From assembly GCA_008711295.1 (NCBI GenBank), contig VUYV01000047.1, positions 2,712,831 through 2,776,830 on the forward strand: a stretch of 64,000 bases of DNA, written 5' to 3'. Under the pieces are notes generated by a model. The model was not told the DNA's origin. It saw only the letters and a list, made by a program, of their open reading frames with translations, and ran no database searches. The position numbers and the translations under genes were made by a program. The stretch's first letter is position 1; each line of letters starts with the position of its first letter. Source of the stretch: Anarhynchus alexandrinus. Lineage: Eukaryota; Chordata; Aves; Charadriiformes; Charadriidae. Shown in pieces: positions 1 through 9,720 of the stretch.

Positions 1-224
1 AGAATTCTCATCTGAGAGGATCTGCAGTCATTCTGTCTCAAACCGACCCTTAGCATCTGCATGAACCACAGTTCAGCAGAGCATAAGCCTTGGGCCTACG
101 GTGCAAGAAATACATTCATTATTAAACCCTATTTGTAAGTATTTAAGACTGAAAGAGAAGCCAGACATAGGAAAAGACAGATTTTTTTGAAATGCATTTG
201 ACTTATCGGTGCAAAAGCAGGTCT

Positions 225-325
225 TATCTAATGCCATTTTGGTTTTTTTCTTCTTTTTTTTTGGGGGGGGGGGGGNTATCTAATGCCATTTTGGGTTTTT
301 TCTTCTTTTTTTGGAGGGGGGGGGA
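225..325. repeat. ~50-base direct duplication around a one-N gap
   Basis: Bases 225-275 and 277-325 are near-copies: each starts tatctaatgccatttt, runs through a T-rich stretch and ends in a long G run. A single N at 276 separates them. The single N directly between two copies ending in a G homopolymer points to two contig ends that overlap but were not merged, rather than a real tandem duplication. Confidence 0.85.
276..276. other. assembly gap (single N)
   Basis: One N placed after a run of 13 G. It is a placeholder gap of unknown true size, associated with the duplicated flanks described for 225-325. Confidence 0.95.
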
Positions 326-3300
326 AGTATCTCAGTATATAGGTAAGTTTAGCAATTTCAGTCCTGCATGGACTTTGGGTCTAATACTCAAAGCCTGAGC
401 ACGCACAGCTCTCCGTGAAGTTTTTCATGTTTTGACGCAGGAGAGTTTGAAGGTAGGGAGCTGTGTTCTTGGGTCAGACGTGCTTTTTCCAGTGTTCTTA
501 CAAAAAGAATGCAAAAAATTACACCTCAGCTCAACTCAAGCACATGAGTAACACCAGGGGATTACTCAACGTCTGATTTCAAGACTTTGAATCATCAAGG
601 CCTTAATTACCACAATGGCAACTTTAAAATGTCACAGCACCAACCGCTGCCGTGCCACACAATGCTCTTCTTTTCTCTCCCTGTTAAGAATAGGTTTGCT
701 CATTCATATTGCAAATCAAGAAACATCTTTAGGCCCAAATCTGCCAACAGTGAAGTCATTAAACAACTGACTTCAATTCACATGAGCAGCGTTATTGCCT
801 GAATAGTAAAAGCAAAACCGGAGCTGTAGCGAACAACCCATCACAACCTAAGGGTGACAACACTGAAGTCAACGGAGTGGTTTGTAAGTTCAAGTAAGAC
901 ACAAATGAAGACATTCATGTGTACATGTTCAGCCAAACCGGAGTATGGATATTAATTCCTAACAAAGATGGTTGAATATTTTTACCCAATAAAGTATTCA
1001 GCAAATATTACACTATTTTGAAGCACATAATGAAAAGTTCTCCTTTTATATCTTTAGCCAGCGCTAAATGAGAGAAGAGCCTTCGATGTGTTTGGTTGGC
1101 AAATAATGAAGCTATAAGAGTTTGAAAATCCGGTACAGTGCATGTGCAGTCCACTGGCTCCAGACATACATCTACAATCTGGAGTTGTGCAGCCTGAAAT
1201 AAACACAGCTGTGTTTATCTGAATGTGTGATCCCATGTACATGGTAGAAAGTTCAAATAAATGCACTCAGTGCGACGGTGCTGTAAATGCAGCGAGTGCA
1301 TTTGTCAGATGTGTGATGATGCAATCTCTTAAATAAACAGACTGAGCTGTTTGTTTGACTCCTGAGCTACATAGACATAAAAATATATGCACATTAATGG
1401 AAGCCAATAAAACGAAATCCAAAACAGCTATAAGATCTTAATTGAACCTTAACTGAAAATTCACTTGTTGTTCTTATGCCCAGAATAAACAAGTTCTGTG
1501 TGTTGGTACTAAGCGTATGGTGTAAGTTTTAGACAATAATAGACAGTAATAGATAAACATCAGTTCTGATTTTAGTGGACCAATCCTTTTTTTTTTTTCC
1601 TAAGATGGCCCATTGTCTAAGACCAACTCTAGAAATTATAGGACATCTCCAATTTTTTTGTCAAAGAGATAGCTCTATGCTACAGTTAAAATATCTTTGG
1701 GATGTGCGGTCTGTTCGGTATCCAACAGAACCAATAGCCTAGAGGAATAAGTTTCTGATGAGCTGAAGGATTTGTGAAGGAAAGAGAAAAACTGAATGAA
1801 CGTAGATGCTATTGAAGCTGTTGTTTTACTCAGAGTTAACATTGGCTCAGCGTTTCACTATAAACTCATTCAGAACATCAAGTTACTGGAAAAAATCCTC
1901 CACTTGAGAAATATGCAAGAGTTACTGATGAGTCACAAGTTGGAAGTAGTGACACCACTACGCACTATTAAAAAGTCCTGCTTTTCAATACTGTCTGACT
2001 GCTCTGCAACCCGAAATAACATCACTGCAGAAGTGTCGTAAAGCTTTTTCATTTGACTTAAGCATATTCACTTGGAAAACGCGAGCTGTACAAATGGTCT
2101 CGAGAATGGTTACTGTAGAATTAGACCATCAAATTTCTTGACTTATGTGCTTTAAAATCTTGCCCAAAAGATGGCACTAACATTGTTTTTAGTAACATAT
2201 ATTGGATATAGATTTAATTCTTCCCCCCTGTAAAAGTACCTTCAAAATGGTCACAAATATATGTTGGAAGAACGTGTTTAATATGCACTACTATGCCAGC
2301 TAACAATTGCTATAAAGAAATTAAGCTTCCTTCACGTTAGGATCGTCAGACACTGCATACAGAAACTATTGCTGGACCAGCAGATGTATCCGTCAAAGTA
2401 CAGAGACACTGAGCTATGAAACCTTTATCCCAACAAGGACTATTTAAATCTGTGTAATATGCCATACAATATACCAGAACGGTATCATACATTTAAATCA
2501 TGGACTATTAAATCTCTTGAAAAGTACGCTAAGACTAGATCAACTTCATTGAACAATTTATATCTGATTTAAAATATTCAAAGAAGTATTAGACTGTTGA
2601 ATTTTATTATCAGTAATTTATTTCAAGTTTTAAAATATTTAAATTACGTGCTGTATAAGGAATGGCAAATAGTTTGCATGTCTCCTCAACCAGTGGAAGC
2701 ACCTATTTACAATACTTTCACAGTTTATGTTAATATGGTTATTTTGAGCACGCATAGAGACCATCTTTCTTCTTTTCACTAACCAGATCATGTCTACAGA
2801 CTTGACGAAGGTAGGCCCCAAAAGAGCTAAAAATTTGCCATCGATGGGGCAGGAACAGAGCGTTTGACAAGCAGAGGGCTCAAGTGGGGCTGCTATAATT
2901 TACAGCAGCACCGGGGAGAAAAATGCTCAGTCTTTCTCCCACTGAAGGCAGCAGAAAAAAGATCTGCAAAGGGTCAGGCCCAGCTTTCAGTATTGTGAGC
3001 TTCTCCTGAACATCTGGTGATTTTTATTTTCATGTCATGCCCTTTCCGTAATAGCATAACTCACACAGCTTCAAAAAAAACCTCAGGTACATTTTAAGAT
3101 ACTGCGGTAAAGCTGAACACTTGGATAAAACCAGAGCAAGCGCCGTAAGAAGGTAACGAGACAAACGGGTCAGTGTGGTAGGTATGATCAAATTATTGTC
3201 AAGCCTTTCGCAAGCATCGTGACGAAGGGCAGATTTGAGGGGCTGGGCAGAGAAAGTTTGAAGTGAGCGCTTGGAAACTGAATATAAAGGCAACAGATAA

Positions 3301-5789
3301 ATGAAAGGGAGAGTAAAGAAGGGCAATGTCATGGTAGGTCTTGAAAGAGAAGTCGAATAGCTGATGCTCCATGCAGTCAACACAAGGGATGTTATGGGAT
3401 CCAGGAGAGAGCAGCTACGGGTTGAAGCTGTGTTAGAAAGTGGCAGGAGAAGACGTAGATGGAGAGTGATGTGCTGGGATGAGAATGCCACCCGCAAAAG
3501 AGCAGCCAAAGGGAGATGGAGCAAAGCAGGGAAAGGGGTACGTGGTCTGGAGGCACAGAAGAGAAACGGGGTGGTATGGAGACATGTCAGAGGTGAAGAA
3601 ATAGCTCAGACTGGTGCTAGGATAACAGCGAGGGAGGTGAGGAGGACCCGTATATACTGGGCTTCTCTTTGTGGCAGCCACATAGCAGCTCTAATCTGGG
3701 GACGTGCACTTGCTTATATCGAATTGAGCCCCAAAATGAGGAAGAGAGTGAGCGTGAATTACGCCGACGTGATGTATATACAGCTTTTCACTCTAAAACG
3801 ATGGGCCACAAACGAGGAGGGTGAGGAATTGCAGGAGCTGCCCCAAAGTGCATTTAATACTTAACACCACTTCCTTACGAGGTCGAAGTAATTTATGTCC
3901 CCAGCCTGCTGCCCTTCTGCTGACAAACCCCTCCCCAAGTCCGTCTGTTAAAGAAACGCAAGGAAAAGGAAGGCGAGCTTCTCGGGGAGGGAAGACCTAG
4001 CCACTCACTTTTACTTTCTCTTTTAGTTTCCCAGAGGCAGAATCAGGTTTCCTTTTAGACTTGTATTTTTGTTGTTGTGTCTGGAGCAAGCCAACCTTTA
4101 TGCCCCCCTCCCCCTTAAACTTTATTTTTCTTCGTGGGAGGAATTAGTCAGGGAGAAAAGAGAAGTGAGGACCGGTGACTCCACCGCAAAATAGTAGCAG
4201 AGGCATGACAACGAAATCGGGGAATTTACAAAAGTGAAAAATTAGATACAGCTCCTGAGGCCACCAACCACAGGTGGGTTCTCTGCTATTAACATAAAAC
4301 CCCTCAGTTAAGAGGAATCAGAAGAGCACGGCACCAATTATTGTAAGCTGCCATCGCCACTCCCGCCGCGGCTCTGTTCAGTCCACGAGAAAAATCTCAC
4401 ACCGTGTTAAAAAGGGCCTGAAAACCCCCAAACCATGTGCTGGGAAACTCCCCACAACAATATTCCTGTACGCAGATTTTTTTCGTGCTGCAACGCAGCA
4501 GATCATCTAAACGCAACCAGTTGCTTTTGCATCAAAGTCGAGGTGCTCGTCTGGTTCCAAGCCCAGCAAGCCATGGTGCAGGAGCACACCTGGGGGAAAA
4601 AACCCCTCCTACAATAGGGTGCTGGACCATAACAGGAGTCTGCTGCCCCTTCCACCCCCTCGCTTAATGAATTTTTCAAAAACCAAAGGGAACTGCCATC
4701 CTAACAACAGGAACTGGACAATTTGCAGTAGGTGCTACGCATGGTAGTGCTAGTAGCAGCAGGAGTGCCATGAATATGGAAGTGAGGAGCTAACAGGAGG
4801 AAGAGACATTTGGAGAGAAGTATCTTGCTCAGCTTCTCATAACAAAAACTAGTTTTAAAATCTTCAGCAGCGAAGCAAATGGGTAGGGTGTCACCGGTTC
4901 AGCTGAAAACTCACTTGCACCTTATGGTCACCATCTGTGGTGTGGAACGTTTTCAACCTTGACAAAGCAGATTTGTCCGAGGATATTTCCTCTCTTTGAA
5001 ATAAGAGAATTAGCTGTGGTAAAACCGGAACCCGTGTTGGCACATCTACACTCAGGCGATCTCTGAAAAAAAAAAAAAANCGTTGCAACAAGCGTCTGGT
5101 TGCCAACCTGTAAAAAATAACACCCCGCCACCCCCGGCCAGCTCCAGCTGTGTCAGTGGTGAGCAACACCAAAGGCCGCTGTCTCTTCCTCCTCCTTTTT
5201 AAAATATGAAGGGCCTTTTTAAAAGCCCATGAGAAGAAAGGCATATGCAGCAGGTGGTCACATCTGTGCCCGTCTCCCTCCATCCTGAATAATTTGCTCC
5301 CGAGTGCTCCCGGCGAGGACGGAAAGTCCGGGCATGGAAGGAGAACGAGGGTGGGTGGAAGAGGACAAGGGCAGGCACTCCTGCTCGCATCTCGAGGAGG
5401 AACAGAAGAAGATCTTAAAGCCCACGAGCTGTTCGCCCTCTTTCTTGCTCTATCTCAGCGTAACCACTGTGGGAGAATTCCCCCAGAGCCTAACTAGCTG
5501 ACAAGCACAAAAGTCAACATATGTTTCAGATATGTATGCGCAGCCACGCTCTCTATCACTGTTGAGATGGAAGAGACCACAGAAATATAAAACATAGATG
5601 GTTTCCTTTTGATTTGCCCTTCATTTGAGAATTCTCCATTGGCTGTAATTGCATTCATAATACCGCCGCATTTGTGTATTTTTCAAAGAACTGAGTGAAT
5701 AATCCAAACGATGACTCCAGCTCTGGACAGAGCCTTTCATTTCAACTCATTTAACATTTTAATAATTCTTTAAGTATTGTAAGGTTCCT
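326..5789. other. AT-rich stretch with no supportable gene
   Basis: I see no convincing gene here. The most gene-like piece is 3030-3864, where a 166-codon plus-strand frame (3364-3864, Arg/Lys-rich) overlaps a 164-codon minus-strand frame (3030-3524, Leu/Ser-rich). This is a purine-rich stretch with few stops on either strand and no recognised domain. A gap (N at 5080, after a poly-A run) lies inside. The first 120 bases and the rest show no repeat that I recognise. Confidence 0.6.
5080..5080. other. assembly gap (single N)
   Basis: One N directly after a poly-A run (5066-5079). Any reading frame crossing this point, such as the minus-strand frames around 4890-5283, is unreliable. Confidence 0.95.
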
Positions 5790-5932
5790 GTGTCAAGCTG
5801 GAGAGGAGCACTGCGGACCCGCGGCTCCTCTCTGCTTCTGTTAGGACTTTCCACTGTGACTTTGGGCAAATCATTTCACCACCCTGGGCTTCAGTCCCCT
5901 CAGCCTGCAAGATGGGGATCAACCGACTTCTT
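5790..5932 (+). mobile_element. MIR-like SINE relic
   Basis: The stretch from about 5850 reads cactgtgactttgggcaaat, then cacc, then a cctgggcttcagtcccct-like segment, then caagatggggatcaa. These follow, in order, the conserved core of the mammalian-wide interspersed repeat family (CORE-SINE): the 'gtgaccttgggcaag' box, the 'gcctcagtttcc' box and the 'atggggataa' box. The tRNA-related 5' part is poorly preserved. Such relics predate the bird-mammal split and are expected at low density in birds. A CR1 3' end follows immediately. Confidence 0.65.
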
Positions 5933-5935
5933 TAT

Positions 5936-6080
5936 CAGAGAATCACAGACTGGTCAGGGTTAGAAGGGACCTCTGGAGATCATCTAGTCCAACCCCCCTG
6001 CCAGAGCAGGGTCACCTACAGCAGGTTGCACAGAATGGTGTCCAGGCAGGTTTGGAATGTCTCCAGAGTCGGAAACTCAA
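5936..6080 (-). mobile_element. CR1 LINE 3' end (5'-truncated)
   Basis: Read on the minus strand this ends in the CR1 3' terminus: ttggactagatgatctccag, then aggtcccttc, then the terminal tctgtgattct. The insert covers only about 140 bases of 3' UTR. The inner end near 6080 is not sharp. It pairs as an inverted repeat with the plus-strand CR1 end at 6243-6306. Confidence 0.9.
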
Positions 6081-6242
6081 AGTTATATTGAGAGGATGGA
6101 TTTGTTCATCCAGCTGCAGATCATGTTTTTTGGGACCACAAAATACTTGCCTAAATGGATAGATCCAGCAGTGCATCTTGCTTCTACAGAGATAACGATG
6201 CTCTACTTTCCCTGGTCACCACCCTGAATGTCACAGATATAG

Positions 6243-6306
6243 GGGAGTTGGACTAGATGATCTCCAGAGGTCCCTTCCAACCCTGACCATTCTGTGATTC
6301 TGTGAT
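6243..6306 (+). mobile_element. CR1 LINE 3' terminus
   Basis: Sixty-odd bases of CR1 3' UTR ending in the tandem attctgtgattctgtgat terminus. It has the same subfamily wording as the minus-strand copy at 5936, with about three mismatches over the paired 55 bases. The very short length is typical of severe 5' truncation during target-primed reverse transcription. Confidence 0.92.
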
Positions 6307-7748
6307 TTTTAAGTTTTGACTTTTGAGGAAGTACATGGCCAATTACTACCATAACTAAACACAAAAAGATTGATTTTTTTTCTACCCAGTTTTAATCTGG
6401 TTTCTTTTTTCCAGGTTCTTGAACTTTACTTCTTCCCCCAAATTCTCCCATTCCTCCCCTTTAAGAGGTGGAAACCCAGCGAGCTACACTTCAGCAGAGA
6501 TGAGTAGCATTGTTGGGCTAATTAGAATCCAATTAACATAGTCAAATTTAACCACTTGACTTCCAGTTCTGGTAGGCAATGTCACACGCTCCAGTGACAC
6601 AGGAAGTACTGCGATGCGAATGAAGCATCATTAGCTGGAGGCAACCAGTAGAGACACAGGACGGCAATCGTCTGCCTGCAGAAACCACAAGAAAGGGCAC
6701 AGCTCTCACCATCAAGAGCTTCATATGTGACTCTGGCCTTTAAAATGTGTGACAGTGACTCAGAATGAGGAACACAAGCAGATCTGCCGAAAAAGCAGTT
6801 TGTCACAATGTGGGATTCGTTTCTTCAACAGCTATAACCTCAGTTTCCTGATTCAGCAACTTTGATGCCTATAAATTAAAGAAATAAAGTGAAATGGCAA
6901 CGTGTTTGCATGGGATGGAGGTAAAGCCGGGTCCAAAAGGAAAAGCGCTTTGGTGGTCGGGAAATATGTTGTGATGTGCCTGGATTCAAGCTTAGTGTCA
7001 CTAGTGAAGTTAGGAGAACGCTGGTATGATCATTAAGCTTATCAAAGCCTTAGTAAGATTCAAACACGGGTGAAGTATTGGCCCAATTGAAGTCGGGGCG
7101 ATACTTCCAACCTCTCCCTAACCGTTTCTAAAGTGCCCAGAGCCCAGCACCGGGGCTGAAAAGCAAAATCAAAATAGAACAGATAAATAATAAATTAAAT
7201 AACATAAGTTAAAGCCTCCTGGAAATGAAAACTGATTAGCCAGATTTCACGGAGGGTTTCAATTAAGTCTGTTTCTCATTTTTGTTTATCTATATTTAAT
7301 ACTGATAAATAATGTTATTTCATTACAAGTCTCTGAAGGGTGTTTCTAGCCTTTCTTAAAGGGATAGTCAGGCTTAAAAAAACCCCATCACCTACGGTAC
7401 AAGTAATAATCTGGGTTAGTAAAATGAAAAAAGCATGCTTATTTTTCTCCACTAACGATGCTTGCATGTTTTTCTTGCACTCTGTTTCTTCTCTGACTTT
7501 GCAGATGCTAGTAAAGGAGCTCTACTGGCAGTTCCCATCTTCTCCCCGTGTTGAAAACCTGGAATATTGGCTACTGCTGAGCTTAAACGCTGTGCTTCAT
7601 GATTCATTTATTCACCCTCGAAGATAAGAGAGGAAGGCCCAAGAGGACCAATTCAATAGCTTCCCATCTCACACAGCCCACATGCCCCTGGGACCCGGGG
7701 ATGGGGAAGGAGGAGCTCGGCCCTGCCGTGTAGTTTCCCTCAAGTGTT
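6307..7748. other. AT-rich stretch, nothing recognised
   Basis: No gene or confident repeat. Around 7085-7150 there is a segment (ggcccaattgaagtcgggg and a following agtgcccagagcccagcac) that faintly recalls old amniote repeats, too diverged to call. Short ORFs here, including 7340-7627 (95 codons) and 6582-6806 on the minus strand, have no recognisable content. Confidence 0.5.
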
Positions 7749-8517
7749 AGAGTCATAGAATGAAAGAATCATAGAGTAGTTTGGGTTGGAAAGGACCTTT
7801 AAAGGTCATCTGGTCCAACCCCCCTGCCATGAGCAGAGACATCTTCAATTAGATCAGGTCGCTCAGAGCCCCGTCCAACCTGACCTGGAATGTTGCCAGG
7901 GATGGGGCATCTCCCACCTCTCTGGGCAACCTGGGCCAGGGTTTCATCACTCTCAGCGTAAAAAATTTCTTCCTTATATGTAGCCTAAATCTTCTCTCTT
8001 TTAGTTTAAAGCCATTACCCCTTGTCCTATCTCAACAGGCCCTGCTAAAATGTTTGTCTCCATCTTTCCTGTAGGCCCTTTAGGGACTGGAAGGGGCTAT
8101 AAGGTCTCCCCAGAGCCTTCTCTTCTCCAGGCTGAACAACCCCAACTCTCTCAGCCTCTCCTCCCAGCAGAGGTGCTCCAGCCCTCTGATTGTCTTCATG
8201 GCCCTCCTTTGGACCTGCTCCAACAGGACCACGTCCTTCTTATGTTGAGGGCCCCAGAGCTGGATGCAGTACTTGGGGTGGGGTCTCCCCAGAGTGGAGC
8301 AGAGGGGCACAATCCCCTCCCTCGCCCTGCTGGCCACACTTCTTGTGATGCAGTCCAGGATGCGGGTGGCTTTCTGGGCTGCCAGCGCACATTGCCAGCT
8401 CACGTTGAGCTTCTCATCCACCAGTGTCCCCAAGTCCTTCTCAGCAGGGCTGCTCTCCATCCCTTCATCCCCCAGCCTGTACTGATACCAGGGATTGCCC
8501 TGACCCCCATCAAACAT
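7749..8517 (-). mobile_element. CR1 LINE, ~770-base 3' portion
   Basis: A long 5'-truncated CR1 on the minus strand. The plus strand starts with the reverse complement of the terminal repeats (agtcatagaatgaaagaatc at 7751), followed by the ttgggttggaaaggaccttt block, the 3' UTR, and then ORF2 sequence up to 8517. It contains the last part of the CR1 reverse-transcriptase ORF (see 8080-8517). It is the best-preserved CR1 in the window and is partly inverted-repeat related to the plus-strand copy at 9341-9720. Confidence 0.95.
8080..8517 (-). pseudogene. remnant of CR1 ORF2 (reverse transcriptase) C-terminal region
   Basis: This minus-strand frame of 145 codons reads as the C-terminal, post-polymerase part of the CR1 ORF2 protein. 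Recognisable family motifs in order are [14 protein letters not shown] (about residue 25), [15 protein letters not shown] (about 43), [13 protein letters not shown] (about 60), [16 protein letters not shown] (about 79) and [19 protein letters not shown] (about 122). The intact CR1 ORF2 is close to a thousand residues and carries an endonuclease and a reverse transcriptase. Here the endonuclease and catalytic polymerase regions are absent, so the copy cannot transpose. The frame then runs off register into an early stop instead of continuing to the family's natural C-terminus. The in-frame ATG is not a biological start. Confidence 0.9.
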
Positions 8518-9280
8518 TATGTGTGCTTACACCCGTCCCCATCAAATGCTTCTATTGACAGAGAGGATGCCAATATTAAAAAGCCACTTCTCATATAATT
8601 AGGAAACAGTGACCAGCCCTGGAAATCCCTGACCCACCCCATGGTGACCCTGATCCCACCCATCCTTGCACAGCAAGCAGCAGAACTCCCCTGGTTTCAG
8701 CTGCTGGAGATCAACGCCACGTCCTGGAGGCGGTCAGGTGAGAAGCTCCCCCCTACACCTGTTCTTTAATTACAAAATTTATAAGGTGAGAAGGGGCAGC
8801 ACATTAATGGGAGTTTGCGTTCGATGAGGAGACGGAGCTTCACATGCAGCGGCAGCGTGTGGGCAAGGGTTTCGGCTCCGCGCTCCTCCCACAGGTCATC
8901 CTCCTGCTCCCGGAGAGTAATTTGACAGCCATGTACCGTGCCTCCAGTAATGCAGAAAACAGCATTGCCTTTCCTAGAACTGCTTAACACCGTTTAATTG
9001 TGCTAATTTAACCCAGGTGGTCTCCACAGCAGCCTTTGCCTTAGGCCTGGAGAAAAGCAGGGAGGAGAAAGCGGTGAGTTTTTTAGGTTCGTGCACGGGA
9101 AGAGTTCAGAAAACCCAGGTGAGACATGCAGAAATGAGGTGTAGCAATCACACGTGTCCTATCAGCTCCTGCAGTGCCAGGGGAAGGTCTTGGCGCAGGC
9201 AGCCTTGAAGGAAAGCACCCCATCTCCACGGCGGGGAGACACCCCGGGTGCCGATGGAGCAGTTAAAAAGACCTGTGGAG
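8518..9280. other. moderately GC-rich stretch, no gene recognised
   Basis: Nothing recognised. 8589-8740 is C-rich with a string of cctgaccc/ccctgat-like words that could be a decayed repeat. 8766-8990 has a 74-codon minus-strand frame without recognisable content. Confidence 0.5.
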
Positions 9281-9345
9281 GTTCTTTCTCAAATATTAGA
9301 TCAAATTCTTTCTCAAATATTAGAGGTTCTTTCTCAAATGTTGCA
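9281..9345 (+). repeat. three-copy minisatellite, ~22-base unit
   Basis: Three tandem units of about 22-23 bases, each built on ttctttctcaaatattaga, at 9281-9300, 9304-9324 and 9326-9345. The third unit changes to aaatgttgca and runs straight into CR1 sequence, so the array abuts the broken 5' end of the next element. Confidence 0.9.
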
Positions 9346-9720
9346 TCCAGCTCTGGAGCCCTCAACATAAGAATGACGTGGATCTGTTGCACTGAGTCCA
9401 GAGGAGGGCCATGAAGATGATCAGAGGGATGGAGTACCTCTCCTATGAGGCCAGGCTGAGAGAGTTGAGGTTGTTGAGCCTGGAGAAGAGAAGGCTCCGT
9501 GGAGACCTTATTGCAGCCTTCCAGTATCTGAAGGGCGCCTACAAGAAAGCTGGAGAAGGATTTTTTACAAGGGTATGTAGTGATAGGATAAGGGGTAACG
9601 GTTTTAAACTGAAAGAGGGTAGATTTAGATTAGATATTAGGAAGAAAGTCTTTACTCTGATGGTGGTGAAACACTGGAACAGACTGCCCAGAGGTTGGGG
9701 AGAGAGTGGAGATGTTTCTT
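9341..9720 (+). mobile_element. CR1 LINE internal fragment with ORF2 C-terminus
   Basis: Plus-strand CR1 starting in the ORF2 segment that encodes the 'ctggagccctcaacataag' region and running to about 9720. The frame opening at 9411 keeps the family motifs EARLRELRLLSLEKRRLRGD, YLKGAYKKAGEGFF, RGNGFKLKEGRFRLDIRKK and HWNRLPR. It lacks the 3' UTR and terminal repeats, so its 3' end is deleted or replaced by unrelated DNA from about 9720 onward. Compared with the minus-strand copy at 7749-8517, it covers a largely overlapping part of the element in inverted orientation. Confidence 0.93.

Noticed and set aside
8050..8598. 182-codon plus-strand ORF
   Set aside because: It is the antisense shadow of the CR1 ORF2 remnant at 8080-8517 on the minus strand.
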